From the NCBI GenBank assembly GCA_951799425.1, contig OX637395.1, positions 6,226,951-6,290,950 of the forward strand: a stretch of 64,000 bases of DNA, in the 5' to 3' direction. The position numbers were made by a program, and so were the translations under genes. Under the pieces are notes generated by a model. That model saw nothing but the letters and a program-made list of their open reading frames with translations. It was not told where the DNA came from and ran no database searches. Origin of the DNA: Ilex aquifolium. Lineage: Eukaryota; Streptophyta; Magnoliopsida; Aquifoliales; Aquifoliaceae. Shown here piece by piece: positions 23,895 through 35,900 of this stretch (within the stretch, counting starts at the first letter, position 1; each line of letters begins with the position of its first letter).

Positions 23895-24344
23895 TAGCAA
23901 TCACTTTCATTGGGAATCGGTCAGACGACTGAAACCCTAAGATTGACCTTAAAGACCGGCCTTGTGGGGTCCCTCTACACGTGCTACAGCCCAAGCACAT
24001 CATACTCTCTCCTGCTACTACCTCATTCCCACGCGCTACTCGTGGCTCATTATCATTTTGACAAAAGCCATTTGGCTTAATTGTCAGGGTGAATCGCATT
24101 TTGCACCTTAAAAAAAGTTTAAATTTTGTTGTTTCTTTAAAGATTCATTTTTTTATATTAAACCCCATTATTAAAAAATAGTGTGACATTAAGTCTAACT
24201 ATTGTTATTGTTTCTGCTAAATTCACGTGTATTACGCGTAGTAAAATTTGATGAAAACAACAAATGAAGTTTGATGGTTACTTAAAAAAAAGGATCAAAA
24301 TTTGGTTCGATATATTATTTCGGTCACCTAGAAAATGAAAATAT

Positions 24345-24633
24345 TTTGACGTGTTTTAGAAACGTTCGATCCATTTCCAAAATGAAATAAAAAAAAATAA
24401 AAAAATATTAAGAATTAGTTTTCAAAAACATTGGTTGAAATATGCCAAAGTATCTTGAAATAGTTTGAAACATTCCAAAAAAAATTGTGCAAAAACATTG
24501 AAATATTACAAAACACCTTGAAACATCTCGAAGTATTAGAATTTCGATTTCATTTTTGATTCATTTTGGTCTTTTTAAATATAGAAACGTTTCAGACGTT
24601 TCGACCGTTTCAAAACGAAATTTTAATCCTTGC
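24345..24633. repeat. Dispersed repeat with GAAACRTT words, partner near 44550-44833
   Basis: Rich in CGAAACA/GAAACGTT phrases and ending GGACGTTT/AGACGTTT..TTTGAAACGAAATTT, shared with 44550-44833. Likely one old transposon family; no terminal structure recovered. Confidence 0.5.
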
Positions 24634-24799
24634 CTAGAAAGGAATAAAGGGTAGTAGTGTTATTTTTCTTCATCTCTTGTCATTATTTTATTAATTTATG
24701 AACACTATATGAAACTATGTGTGCATCCGTCTAGACTTGTTCAATTATCTGTAAACTCTTTCTCTATATCCATCCAGACCCTTGTCATACTCCCATAAA

Positions 24800-24930
24800 T
24801 CTATAATATAAAATATGATAAGTTTTAATAAACTCATCCAACAGTTTTAAATGGACTCATCCAACCGCCACCAATATTTCTCTCAAACGATTTACATTAC
24901 ATCGTGATTTCAGGCACGAGTTACACCTAA
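24800..24930 (+). mobile_element. Complete 131-bp Helitron-like element
   Basis: Starts TCTATAATATAAAATATGA directly after a host A (24799) and ends with the hairpin GTGAT-TTCA-GGCAC (24904-24917) followed by CACCTAA and a host T (24931). TC start, hairpin, CTAA (CTRR) end and an A/T target make a minimal non-autonomous Helitron. A longer homologue is at 39113-39287. Confidence 0.75.
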
Positions 24931-25429
24931 TTATGTATATTGTATGCATCTTCTCAACTTACAATGGGTATTGAAACCAGGGACAATGTTCTATCAAATT
25001 TTTTATGGTTTGATCAGTAAATCCCACTGGTTTTCACTAATATATCAGTTCGATGGTTATAAATATACTTAGATCATTTAATATTCAAGATTTAATAAAT
25101 TTTTTGGCAAGTAGATTACTTTTGAAGCCACGCTAGTGTGATGTGTGTGGGCAGTGTTTCAGTTTGGTTTTTAAGGCAGAGAGAAGAGTAGTAGGTGCTA
25201 AAGGATGAGTCTTTTGCTTGGATTGGAGATAAAGCTGTGGCCTATGGGTTGTTTAAATCTACAAACCCTAAGAAAAGTCCCCCACAAATTTAGGGCACAA
25301 ACCCAAAGGTAATATAATAGCAGTAGTTAAGCCATGAAAATCCAAACAAAGAGTGGGTGACAACTGACAGAAAAATAGAGAAAAAAATAAGTTAAAGTGC
25401 GGGAGTTGTTTACGGTACCGAAATGTAAA

Positions 25430-26092
25430 ATTTTGGTAATTTATCGATTTTTATTATATTTATGAGTATTAAAAAATTGATAAAAAAACATTTATAACAA
25501 TAGTAAAAATATCTACAAATATGGTAAATTACTTATAAAAGTGATAAATTTTTTTGTATTAAAGAAAAGTGGTAGAATTAGTTACTACAAATGTGGTAAA
25601 AATACCTACAACAGTGATAAAAATACCTACAAAAGTGGCGAATTAACCACAAAATTGATAAATTTTTTGATTGTAAAATAACTCACAAAAATTATAAAAA
25701 AATCATTTGAAGTACTAATTTTGGAGGTATGATATCAATTTTTTTTGACAGTACTGTAGTCAAGTCTTGCATTTCGTATTGGTTGACTCCAATTTCAAAT
25801 CCTGTGCCCTTTTGGAAAGGAAACTCTACGGTAATGAAAAAAAAAAATTCGGTATCGGTACGGAGAGTTATCATTTTTTATAATAAAGTTATAATTTTAA
25901 AAGGAGAAGTTACGACTGCTCATGAGAAGACCGTGATCGATCACAAACACACCTGATCAATCATGAACTCTCGATATCGATCTCAACTTTCTATGATTGA
26001 TTATGTCTTTAAAAATTGTAACTTATACGTCAAAAAAATTATAAATTAATTTTAAAAAGTTATAATTTTCGGTACAAATACTGTGGCCTTTC
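25430..26092. repeat. Dispersed repeat with GGTACCG words, partner at 40100-40362
   Basis: The right part (about 25850-26092) aligns with 40100-40362: ATGATCGATCA/GTGATCGATCA, CATGAACTCTCGATAT, CAACTTTCTATGAT and ending TTTTCGGTAC...CTTTCC. The left part (25430-25720) consists of degenerate 20-bp units of the form ACCTACAAAAGTGATAAAA. Family unknown. Confidence 0.6.
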
Positions 26093-26529
26093 CAGGTTGG
26101 AAACATGAACAATCTTTTCTTATACATCATCCTTTCTACTTGATACATCACCTCAGCCCTCTTCCATCCCAGCTCCAAGTAGATATTTCCATAATTCCTT
26201 TAATCTATGATTTATTGATTTTTGAAAACAATATATTGGAGTTAGACTGCAAACCCCATAAAAATGCGGAAAAACAAGAAAATGTTATTTGCACCTAATT
26301 TAGGAACCTAATCGGATGAACTAATCAATTGCAAATACTAAATTGAAAGTGGACTTTATTTAATTTTGAAATTTACAACTAATCTAACGACTACTACACT
26401 AAATTAGATCCCGGAATTAAACATCTATAAAATTGCTTAGAAAAAAAATAATAAACTCAAGTTCAAATTAATTGTGGAATTGGGTAAATCCAAATTTTTG
26501 TCAGGATCGATCCAAAATTTCTATTCACA
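26093..26529. other. AT-rich spacer
   Basis: No gene or repeat supported. Confidence 0.35.
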
Positions 26530-26841
26530 CTCGTATTCAGGATCCGACTCCTCTGCTTTTCCCAAAGAACAGCAGCCCCCTGCTGTTCTTCAAAACGGCA
26601 TAGTTTTGCTGCCTTTTTTTAATGCCTGATTTTGCTCCTCAAACGAGGCCGTATAATGACCTCCCCAAAGTTCGATTGGCGCTAAGAATGGCACCATTCT
26701 TGGCGCACTCATACACCAAAAAAAAATAAAAACAAAATTTGTTTATTCACAAAGGTAACGTTTGGCTTTGCGATTCGTCTCCTTCGTTCATTTCGGTTAT
26801 TCTTATGTCCATTTCGAATATTTTTAAGTGGATATTTGTAT

Positions 26842-26881
<40 letters not shown>

Positions 26882-27796
26882 GAATATACATACACACCCA
26901 CAAATTTACATTTTTATTAGTTGGATTTTTCTTGACCTAAATTTAAATTTTAAAATTTTGAACCTTCGATTCTTTTTCTGATTTCTTTGATCATTATTAA
27001 ATTTTATGATATGTTTTAATTGTGATGTTTTGGTTTGTTGTTAATTTATATTGATCGTGAGTTCAAACCTCATCGCCACCTTTCCCATATAACCTACTGT
27101 TAAAAAAAAAAAAAATACATTGAACCAACAAACCAAACCAAAACATCAATAATTAAAAAAAAATAAAAAATACATTGAACCAACAAACCAAACCAAAACA
27201 TCAATATAAATTAACAATAAACCAAAACATCACAATTAAAACATATCATAAAATTTAATAATGATCAAAGAAATCAACAAAAGAATTGAAGGTTCAAAAT
27301 TTTAAAATTTAAATTTAGGTCAAGAAAAATCCAACTAATAAAAATGTAAATTTGTGGGTGTGTATGTATATTCATATATGTGTGTGTGTGTGTGTGTTTA
27401 TACATATATTCACTTAAAAATATTCGAAATGGACATAAGAATACCCGAAATAAACGAAGGAGACGAATCGCAAAGCCAAACGTTACCTTTGTGAATAAAC
27501 AAATCTTACTTTGTTTCTTGGAAAAGGTAAGGGTGATATTTGTTTTTTTTTTTTTTTGTTCCAGCTGTGCACCAAGAATATCAGGGGTTTTATTTTTGTT
27601 TTTTTTTTGGTGTATGAGTGCACCAAGAATGGTGCCATTCTTAGCGCCAATCGAACTTTTGGGAGGTCATTATACGGCACCGTTTGAGGAGCAAAATCAG
27701 GCATTAAAAAAAGGCAGCAAAACTATGCCGTTTGGAAGAACAGCAGGGGGCTGCTGTTCTTTGGGAAAAGCAGAGGAGACGGATCCCTCGTATTCA
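26530..27796. mobile_element. 1.25-kb foldback (long inverted repeat) element with 10-bp TSD, Mutator-like
   Basis: 26540-27786 begins GGATCCGACTCCTCTGC and ends GCAGAGGAGACGGATCC. The two arms, about 550 bp each, are inverted copies of one another along their length (AACAGCAG..CTGCTGTT, GGCGCTAAGAATGGCACC against its complement, and a CA/TG microsatellite at 26843-26876 and 27379-27397). The perfect direct repeat CTCGTATTCA lies at 26530-26539 and 27787-27796. A 9-11 bp TSD with long TIRs points to the Mutator superfamily. The loop (about 27060-27200) contains a 36-bp direct repeat. No transposase. Confidence 0.85.
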
Positions 27797-28816
27797 TCTA
27801 AAACCAAAAACAAATTTCAATCATCCAATCATCAATTCCCAAACGATGCAAAAATAAAAATAAATGGTGGGACAAAAAGTTCAAATTAGTCTACTATAAT
27901 CAACAATCTCAAGATGATATCCCAAATTTAAGAAATAATACTAGTTCAATGGAGAAAGTACAAGGTTACACTTAAAAGAGACTTCTAAACTCTCTTAGCC
28001 ACAAGAATGCCCTCCAAAGTCCAAACAACAGAACGTTTTGGTAGAAAAAGATGGCCAAACTCTAAACCCTAGCTGGGCTAGCTGTGATTTTTTGTCTCCT
28101 TGTAGTTGTGCTATCTCTTTTTTACTATCAGGAAGCATAGAATGAGAATTTTTTGTCTCCTTGTAGTTGTGCCTCTGACTGCTGAACTTTTACAGTTGAT
28201 ACACTTATTATACTTACAAAACCCAGACCTTGGCACTAGGTAGTTAAACAAATTAGGGCAAACACTTCTTAACATAATCCATAAACTTAAGAGTAAAAAC
28301 TAAGTTGCGATAGAAGTTAGGAGCTTGGCTTTCTTCTAGTTTATTTACTTAGGAAGGGAGGGATTTCTTCTATTAGGAGACTGACAAATCAGATATAGAG
28401 GATGAACCAAATTTCAACACGGTTCATCGTAGTTTGACAGGATCAATTATTCCTTTAAATATGAATAGGTATGACGGACAAGGCTACATTACTCCAAAAA
28501 AAAAAAAATTAGTACTATACCTTCAAATTTTATAAATTTTGTGGGCTGAGATTCAAAAAAAAAAATATATATACAATAAAACTTTTATGGTTCAAAATAA
28601 AACTTTTAGGGTACTTGGGTGTAAATGATCTAAAAATTTATAAATGACATCCAAAAATTATAAAAACCTTATGAATTTATAATAAAAAAACCCACAAAAT
28701 GTATACATAACGAAACAATATTAATTTTTTTTGGGTACTATATTCTTCTGCAGGTATGATAATTCAGACTAACACCTGAATAACTGTTTACCATATTGAT
28801 TATATCAACCCAAATC
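27797..28816. other. Intergenic DNA
   Basis: No gene. A 25-bp direct repeat (ATTTTTTGTCTCCTTGTAGT...) occurs at about 28086 and 28148. Confidence 0.4.
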
Positions 28817-28990
28817 TTTTTTTTTTTTTTAGTTCAGCGGTAAAAAGTATCTTAATTAATTCTCTCATCGATCTCGTTAAAAGTAGGTCATTCATACCGA
28901 GATTAGGGTATTCATGAGGGATAAATCCCTCATGGCCTAGCCACAAGAAACTGTCAAAATTTAAATTTAAAGACGTTTAAATCTACAACT
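28817..28990 (-). mobile_element. SINE copy, minus strand
   Basis: T run at 28817-28830 (an A tail on the minus strand), then the complement of the 9589-9847 SINE: GGCCATGAG, GATTTATCCCTCATGAAT and CTAATCTCGG are shared. The promoter boxes are degraded. Confidence 0.6.
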
Positions 28991-30654
28991 CATTTATATT
29001 ACACTTGAGGTATCCGTTCGAGTTTATCCCAAATTTTCTAGAGCCAGTTGTTGATCCTCTTCACAATTTGCATAATAATTAATTAGAAAAAGTCAAAACA
29101 ATTTGGCATCCTTTTCATTCCTCGAAGTAGGTGCTCAAATGGATCCTAATGACTTATTCTAATTTGTCGCCTTTCGGCTTAAAGAATAGTTTAAGACAAC
29201 TTGTATTGATTATCTCGACAACAATGTCACTATCCACCAATCAAAACTGCGTCCACGGACTCAAAATTAAGCAATTAACATCCTCTAATTTATGTTTAAA
29301 TCCGATGTCCCCACCATGTTTTCTTACCTAAACTTTTCTTTTTCTTTTTCTTTTTCTTTTTCTTTTTTATTATGTGTCATTTTCAGTGTTCCAACAAACT
29401 TAATTATGTCTTGTTACCAAGCAAGTCCAAGGATTTGTGTATATGAGACTAGCAATCACAATTATAAACAATTTATTAACACAACAAAACATAAAATTGA
29501 TACGAGATTATCGAATTTAGATTTAGTTTACGAGGGTTTGAATAGATTAATTAGACCCGTCGAATAAATAGGTTGATATAAACCCATTTAACCATGACAC
29601 GAACTTGTTAAACACGACTTATATACGACACAACGACTACCCACAATTTAGAATGGATCGAGTATGAATTAATATGCAAAATTTGACATAACACGACTTA
29701 AAAAGAACGCAAATCGAATGCGATACCACCCATTAAGAGTCCTATATATGAAAGTAATCAATATCAACCAGTTGTCAGTGGACCAGACTCACATTATAGA
29801 ACAAAATATTTTTATGCCCATTAATTAATAAGTTAAGTGCATCTAATTGTAGGCTAATGGTATTTTGTCCTCGATTTTTTTAAAAAAATTATATTTTATC
29901 TTCTCAAAAGTAATAAATCTGACACTAACCCTTATTCTAAACCCTTTATTCTATTTTATGTTTTAAAAAGTTACTACCTTATCAAAAAGTCGAAGACATT
30001 TTCGAGTTTGATACTGAAGCAAGAGGTGACAAATATGCTATTACAAACATTGTTTGCATGCATTAATACATTATTGAGCTAAAAAGAAGATGTAAATTAA
30101 TAAAACCCGTCATGATAGTTGGAATAGTAGTATTTCATTGTTAATTACTTCGAGTTTCTAAGTTTAGTTCGATAAATATGATTGTTGGGTGACCAACTCA
30201 TCTCCAGTTTACAGAACAATCAATATTTTAAAGACGCATATATAATATATTTTTTTTTACACGGGTGGTTAGTTACCGGTTATCAGAAAGATATAGATTA
30301 AGAAATGTTTTTTATGCTGAAAATAACCACTTTTGTAAGAAAAAAAAAATTCAATTAATTAAGAAAGATTGATATGATGGAAATACCTAGACCACAGTAA
30401 GATCCTTATTTCTTCCAACAATCATTAGCACATTTTGAAAGTTTTTTGGTCTTAGTTGTGCTTTTAATTAATTGATTTAAAAATTCACAAAGTAATATTT
30501 TGGCATTTGACTGCATGGCAAAAACCTATTAAAAATGTAAAATAATATACTATGCAAATCAGCCACACAATCTCATATTATTAAATCCTAATATCAAAAT
30601 TGGAAACTATAATAGTATTTTTGAAGTTAAAATTTCAAGGTCAAGTATTAATCA
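28991..30654. other. AT-rich intergenic DNA
   Basis: No gene. TTTTTC repeats at 29335-29366. An ACACGA-rich piece at about 29590-29730 resembles the interior of the hAT MITEs but lacks clear ends. Confidence 0.4.
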
Positions 30655-30690
30655 CTAGCAATAACTCATGCCTGAAGACAGAATACAACA
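30655..30690 (-). mobile_element. Helitron 3' end
   Basis: CTAG at 30655-30658, followed on the minus strand by T, with a degraded TGTC-TTCA-GGCA hairpin inside. Same terminal plan as 2091 and 35869. The other end was not found. Confidence 0.5.
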
Positions 30691-32090
30691 TAAAATCCGA
30701 GCGTTGAAAAGATCGATCCAACTATATCAAATAGAAATTTATTTTCTTTCCTTTTTTTAATTATATAATTTGAAATTAATTTCTACCCATTATTTTTTAA
30801 AACAAAATCGACAATTTTTTTTAAAAAAAAATACATGATCTCAATATGTGTACACTATTGTATATGAATAATATTTGAATAAAAGCTATATTGAGCTACA
30901 AATTAATCAAAAATTAAATAATTCAACTTGTAATAGAAATGAGTGAAAATGTGATAAAAATGGGCAAAAAAAATATGTGGAGATAAAATTCAAATGCTTC
31001 TCTCCCTCAGGGCTTGTTTATTTACCGGGTTTGGGGGGTTTGGAAGGGGGGTTTTAAGAATATAGTTTGATAGATTCTCTAATTCCGTTTTTGGTTAGCA
31101 CTTCTAAATTCGAAATTCACATCTCGGCTCGTAAATGGCCCGATGTATTAAACCCATATTTATGGGGTTGGGAAAACCGCGGGGGGGGGGGGGGGGGGGG
31201 GGGAAGGGGTTTCATATATACATCCTAGCCTAGGTTAACTACGCCAAATGACCCTTCTACCCCTAATAAAATATCCTATCTACCAAATCACATCCCAATC
31301 CCCCAATTACTTCTCTCTATAATTAAACAAACATGGGTATGAATTAAAATATTGGATTGACCTATTTGTAATATAGTCATTTACAAAACAAATGTGTGTT
31401 GATAAGTGTGATAAACCGTGAATTCCACATGTGTATATATTACTTACCAAACACGTATATGAATAAAATTCATATATGAATCCCATGTACACAGGTGGGA
31501 GTTGGGTTTTCTAAGGGTTTAATAAAACCAATTCAATCCCTCACCTTCAAAACATGCCTTTATTATATAGATTTGGAGGATGTTTTCCAAAAAGTTGTTT
31601 ATGGAAAAAGAGAAGTAAGATTGAAAGCCAATGATAAAAAATGGTTATTGTGGCTCATTTTTAGCACAAGCATTACTGTGGTTATTATTTTTTTTAATGT
31701 TTTTTATTAGAAGTTAGAGGCCATTAGTTTATCATAATAATATATATTAATTGAAATAATCCATGACTAGATGGAAGTAATAATGGGGAAGATCAAACTT
31801 TACATGACCCTTTTTATAAGTGGTTGGTAATCAAATATATATTTTATTGGTGTGTTGGGACATAGACGTGCTAAAAATCAATATTGTACATGAATTCAAA
31901 CGAGAATTGATTTATTGTTGAGAAAAAACCTTTTTAAAAAAAATAGTAAGAGAAAGTATCTGGATCCTTTTCACTGCATACAAGATTCATCATTTTACAA
32001 TATCTTTTTGACTTTTATTTGTTTAAATTTTAATTATCCAGCAATGTTTTTTTCCTCCACCGGTTTATCAGCCCAAGGTTTGGTTGATTA
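30691..32090. other. Intergenic DNA with a poly(G) run
   Basis: No gene. GGGCTTGTTTATTTACCGGG near 31014 looks like the end of a Tourist-type MITE, with AAACAAACATGGG near 31324 as a possible partner. A run of 23 G lies at 31181-31203. Confidence 0.4.
31181..31203. repeat. Poly(G)23 homopolymer
   Basis: Uninterrupted G run between CCGC and AAGGGG. G-quadruplex capable; its true length may differ because such runs are hard to sequence. Confidence 0.8.
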
Positions 32091-32492
32091 GTGATGAGTA
32101 GTCCTGACAAATGGATCGGGTTTGTATCAGATTTTGACTGTTTCAAATTTAATTTCAAAAGTTCGATCCGATAATTTGACGGATTTTTATTTTCGGATCT
32201 ATTAATAGTTCGAAATCCGATTCGATCTAAATAACTTAACTAACTAAATTTTAACAAATTATACTTAAATTTTAACTAAATTTCTTTAAATAATTACTTA
32301 ATTTGTTTAATATTTATATAAAAATATATAAATAATTCGGATCGAATATAAATATATCTAAATCCGAATCCGTGAAATATAATAAGATATTAGATTTAGA
32401 TTCGAGTTCGGATTATTGATAAAAAAATTAATTTATATCTAATTAATCAAATTTGAATCAAAATCCAATTCATTGACCGGTCTAATTATGAG
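32091..32492. mobile_element. hAT-type MITE (degraded)
   Basis: 32099-32484 begins TAGTCCTGACAAATGG and ends TTGACCGGTCTA, an imperfect inverted pair. Flanks GTGATGAG and ATTATGAG agree at 6 of 8. The interior is AT-rich with GGATC/GATCC phrases. Confidence 0.45.
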
Positions 32493-33400
32493 GATTGAAC
32501 CAAGCATTTCTAGGTTTCAATAAAATAAGAAGAAATGGGGAGCTTCACTAGCCCAAACTCCACCACTTTCACTTGGAGTTAGAAGGGTAGATTACTTTTT
32601 CAAATTTTGAATTCATCAAAAAGATAAAAAATAAAAAAATAAAAAAATTGTCAAATTTGAGCCCAAATTAATAAGACGTATTATGTCCTACAGAGCTACC
32701 AATAGGACGTGTCATATCATATTCGTGTTTTATGTAAGTAATATCATATCAAATTTGGGTCATTTACAACCGAGTTTGATATAATACCCAAAATATTGGC
32801 AATACGGCCTAGGGAACCATTTTGTTGGCCCAAGGGCCAGCCCTCAACATTACTAGCCTAAAAAGAACTTCCCCTCACGTCCCAAATCACTAAGGGCGTG
32901 TTTGGATTGTCCCATGAGAATTGGGCTCCACTGGATTTTGAATCCACTCTCATCCAACCCAATTCCATATGATCCGGTTTAGGTATCCGTATCCCATCCA
33001 TTCATCCATTCAATGAATGTTGAAATGACCATTACACCCTTTTTCAATAAAAAGTAATCTAATCCTATGTCATCTTTGAATGGGTAAGATTGGTTTAAAA
33101 ATGTTTTTGAAATAATAATAATTCTTAACGCCAAAAATTATTTCAAATATAATTTCTTTCAATTGTATTTGTTGTAAGCACATATTTTTTAAGCAAACCA
33201 ACAAATTAAATTTAAAAAATGAAAATAATTAATTCATTTTATAATTCAACATTTTCTTTGTTTTTATGGTCTTCATATTAACTAATTCTGACGTTTCTTA
33301 AGTTTAATTGAAAGAAATTATAGTTGAAATTACCAAAATGCGATCCAAAGCCTTCCATGGCAAGGTGTCAAGAGGGAGTGTTTCCTTTGCTGTAAGAATG
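32493..33400. other. Intergenic DNA
   Basis: No gene. TAAGGGCGTGTTTGGATTG near 32891 resembles one end of a PIF/Harbinger (Tourist) MITE; no opposite end found. Confidence 0.35.
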
Positions 33401-33676
33401 ACACAGAGCATGCATGACTAAGCTGCTATGGAGTATAAGAAGAGAAGGAAAAACGGTGGAGAGGAAAGAGAGAGAAGAAAGAGAATTTTAGAGGGAGAAA
33501 GCTAGAGTTGAATTTTTGGGTTTCTTGAAGAAGCAAATTCGAGTAACAAGATGTATGCTATTAGGCTAATTTGAGGGCTTGGAATCTTCTGGTATCCTTA
33601 GAATTTCATTTAATATATTTTAGTTGCTCAAATTTATGTTTTAAGATTTTGGGTTTTACAGATTTGGTATCAGAGC
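33400..33676 (+). mobile_element. LTR remnant with tRNA-Met primer site
   Basis: TGGTATCAGAGC at 33665-33676 is the usual plant LTR-retrotransposon primer-binding site complementary to initiator tRNA-Met. It follows TTTTACA, a plausible LTR end, and a purine-rich region. No gag or pol follows, so only a fragment remains; the left limit is a guess. Confidence 0.5.
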
Positions 33677-34800
33677 ATTAGGTTATTGATTCTATAGACT
33701 ATCATAACTACTTAGGATGACGACTTGTAGGTGTTGGAGGAATTGATTTGTAATGAACAGTATCAAATATTTTATTTGTGGTGAATTATCTATCTGGTGT
33801 GGATTAACTTTGTTCTTTTTAGGAAATGATTTTCAGGGATAATTTGTGCATGAGCTATTTGGATTGAGGTCACACCAATACAGTTAATATTTTACTATAG
33901 TTGCGCACTGGTAGCATAGTAGAACAATCAAGTGAAAACCAAGTGAACATGATAAAAAGATGTGTATTTACGATGACAAATATAATGAGGATACGTAAGA
34001 ACGTTAAGGTAAATAAAAATTTTGAATAGGTATTTTGATATTGATATATACACTTATGAATTGAGTATAGTGTAAGTAAAATTTTGAGGGCGATTTTTTT
34101 TTTTTTAAGATGAGTAGATTGTAATAACCTGGTGTTTGGAGAATTGGAACAGAACTGAGTGCGAGTATACTTAATAATAAGATGTAAAAACAGAATTGGT
34201 GAAGAGAGAATGAGCTGAGAAGTAAAATTGGACAAGTTAGGGTTAGTGCGTACTGAGAAATTAGAAGTACAGGAATAACATCTGCGGGTCAAATTGAACA
34301 TCAATTTACGACCCAAAAATTTAATCTATAATTTTCTAGTACGTTATTTAATATGTGTATAGTTTTAAAACAAAAAAGAAAATATTTTTAAATCTATTTT
34401 TTTTTTTGATGCCAAGTAATTGTTTGAATCACACGACCGTTGAATACATGACTAGAATCACCTGTAAACCATGTGTATTGGTTAAACTTGGAATTTTATC
34501 AAATCAAAAATTTTGGTTAAATAGTGGCCTTATGTTTATAGTAGATGGGTTTGATTTAATTAAATTTTAATACAAAATTTGACTAAGAGATAGAATATTC
34601 TCAATGAGATAGTTAATCTCAATGATATACAAGGATAAAAAAGTCTTTTTAATGAAATTGTTAATACCTGTACACAAAAAGGGTGCGGTTATCACATTAA
34701 TTGCGTTCAAATGTCAAGAACCGCGTTCAAATGTCAAGGAGTTTGTCATTTTTGAAATGTAAAAGAATGTCCGTGTAATAAAATCAAATGTCACGAGACG
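33677..34800. other. AT-rich intergenic DNA
   Basis: No gene supported. Long minus-strand frames here are AT-rich and without recognisable domains. Confidence 0.4.
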
Positions 34801-34804
34801 CTAG

Positions 34805-35553
34805 TGAAATTTACCTGTATAAATTCCATCCTTCCCACAAGTCCATCAATAATTTATTTTTGCATTTTAGCCTTGGAGAGATCACTCAATTATTACACTG
34901 TTCCCAAGGAAAACTTAAAAATATGAACAGTCCCATCACCTATGTAGCATGGCGATAGTAGTCACCTCTATTATTGAGCAACCACTACAATATCAATTCA
35001 CAGCCTGTCACACATGCAGCCATGCTCCCCCACATCAATCCACACTGGTCCATCATATCCATAATACAAGATATCAAACATCTTTTACAGCAGCACATAG
35101 ACTGGAGTATGATTCATGCATTTAGACAAGCAAACAAAGCTGCACATGAACTGGCACAATGGGGGCTGAGGAATAATTATCAGGGAACCCTTAATGTTGA
35201 AAACCTCCCCCCCTTGGTTATGACACAAATAGCCATTGATATGGACAGTGGTCATGGCTCACAGTAGCGAGTAGAAGCCGGATTAACAGTAGGAGTAGAA
35301 AATGTAAATATAGATGTTTAATTTTATTGCACTCTCTCCTTGTACGTCATCATTTCTCAACAAAAAAAAAAAAACCACTACAATATCAATATCTTAACTG
35401 CGACTTATAATCATCAATGTCCTCATCTCGTGAGTGAAATTTATGATAAATTTCATCCTTCCCATAATAATTTATTTTTAGGATTGAAGAGAATCACTCA
35501 ATTACTACACACTGTTCCCAAGGAAATCTTAAAAATATGAACAGTCCCACCAA
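34805..35553. repeat. 130-bp imperfect direct duplication around a LINE
   Basis: 34805-34940 and 35432-35553 share TGAAATTTA, TTCCATCCTTCCCA, AATAATTTATTTTT, TCACTCAATTA, CTGTTCCCAAGGAAA and ATATGAACAGTCCCA. The LINE at 34998-35373 sits between them with its own, separate target duplication, so the duplication is independent of the insertion. Confidence 0.7.
34981..35390 (+). mobile_element. 5'-truncated LINE with RNase H tail and 17-bp TSD
   Basis: Perfect 17-bp direct repeats (ACCACTACAATATCAAT) at 34981-34997 and 35374-35390 enclose a 376-bp body ending in a 13-base A run. The body encodes about 90 residues with HAFRQANKAAHELAQWG, the end of the RNase H domain found in plant L1-type elements, then a short 3' UTR. 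This is a textbook target-primed insertion, dead on arrival. Confidence 0.85.
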
Positions 35554-35868
35554 AATCGGATCTATTACACTCTCACCATAACCAGGGAAAATAATAGGAT
35601 ATTAAAACTTATTTTTTTAGTATGATATCAAAAAATAAAAAAAATATTTTAAATGGTAATAATTTAAAAAAAAAATGATAAAATTTACTCAAAAAGTGGA
35701 GGGTGAACCCAAAAAATGATAAGGATGCGCCCAAAAAGTTAATAACCATCACTCAAAAAATGATATAAATATTCAAAAAATGGTAAATGATAAAAAATTT
35801 GATAAATATAATATTTTCGAAAATTAAAGATCTCTTCCAAAGTATCGTTGACAAATTTTATATATATA
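35554..35868. other. AT-rich spacer
   Basis: No gene. Repeated AAAAAATGATAA-type phrases only. Confidence 0.35.
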
Positions 35869-35900
35869 CTAGCGATAACCCGTGCCTGAAGGCACTGTAC
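35869..35900 (-). mobile_element. Helitron 3' end with perfect hairpin
   Basis: CTAG (35869-35872), flanked on the minus strand by T, with a perfect GTGCC-TTCA-GGCAC hairpin (35882-35895) ten bases inside. The element should extend to the right; its 5' end was not recognised. Confidence 0.65.

Noticed and set aside
23643..23940. Overlapping frames with Ser/Leu/His/Thr runs
   Set aside because: They are caused by the CT/CA microsatellite; only the possible 21-codon exon at 23832 was kept, at low confidence.
27380..27889. 169-codon frame on the plus strand
   Set aside because: It reads across the right arm of the foldback element and out into flanking DNA; the inverted arm gives similar chance frames. 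No domain.
33870..34316. 148-codon minus-strand frame
   Set aside because: AT-rich composition, Ser/Leu/Phe/Ile-rich, no motif and no supporting splice or promoter context.
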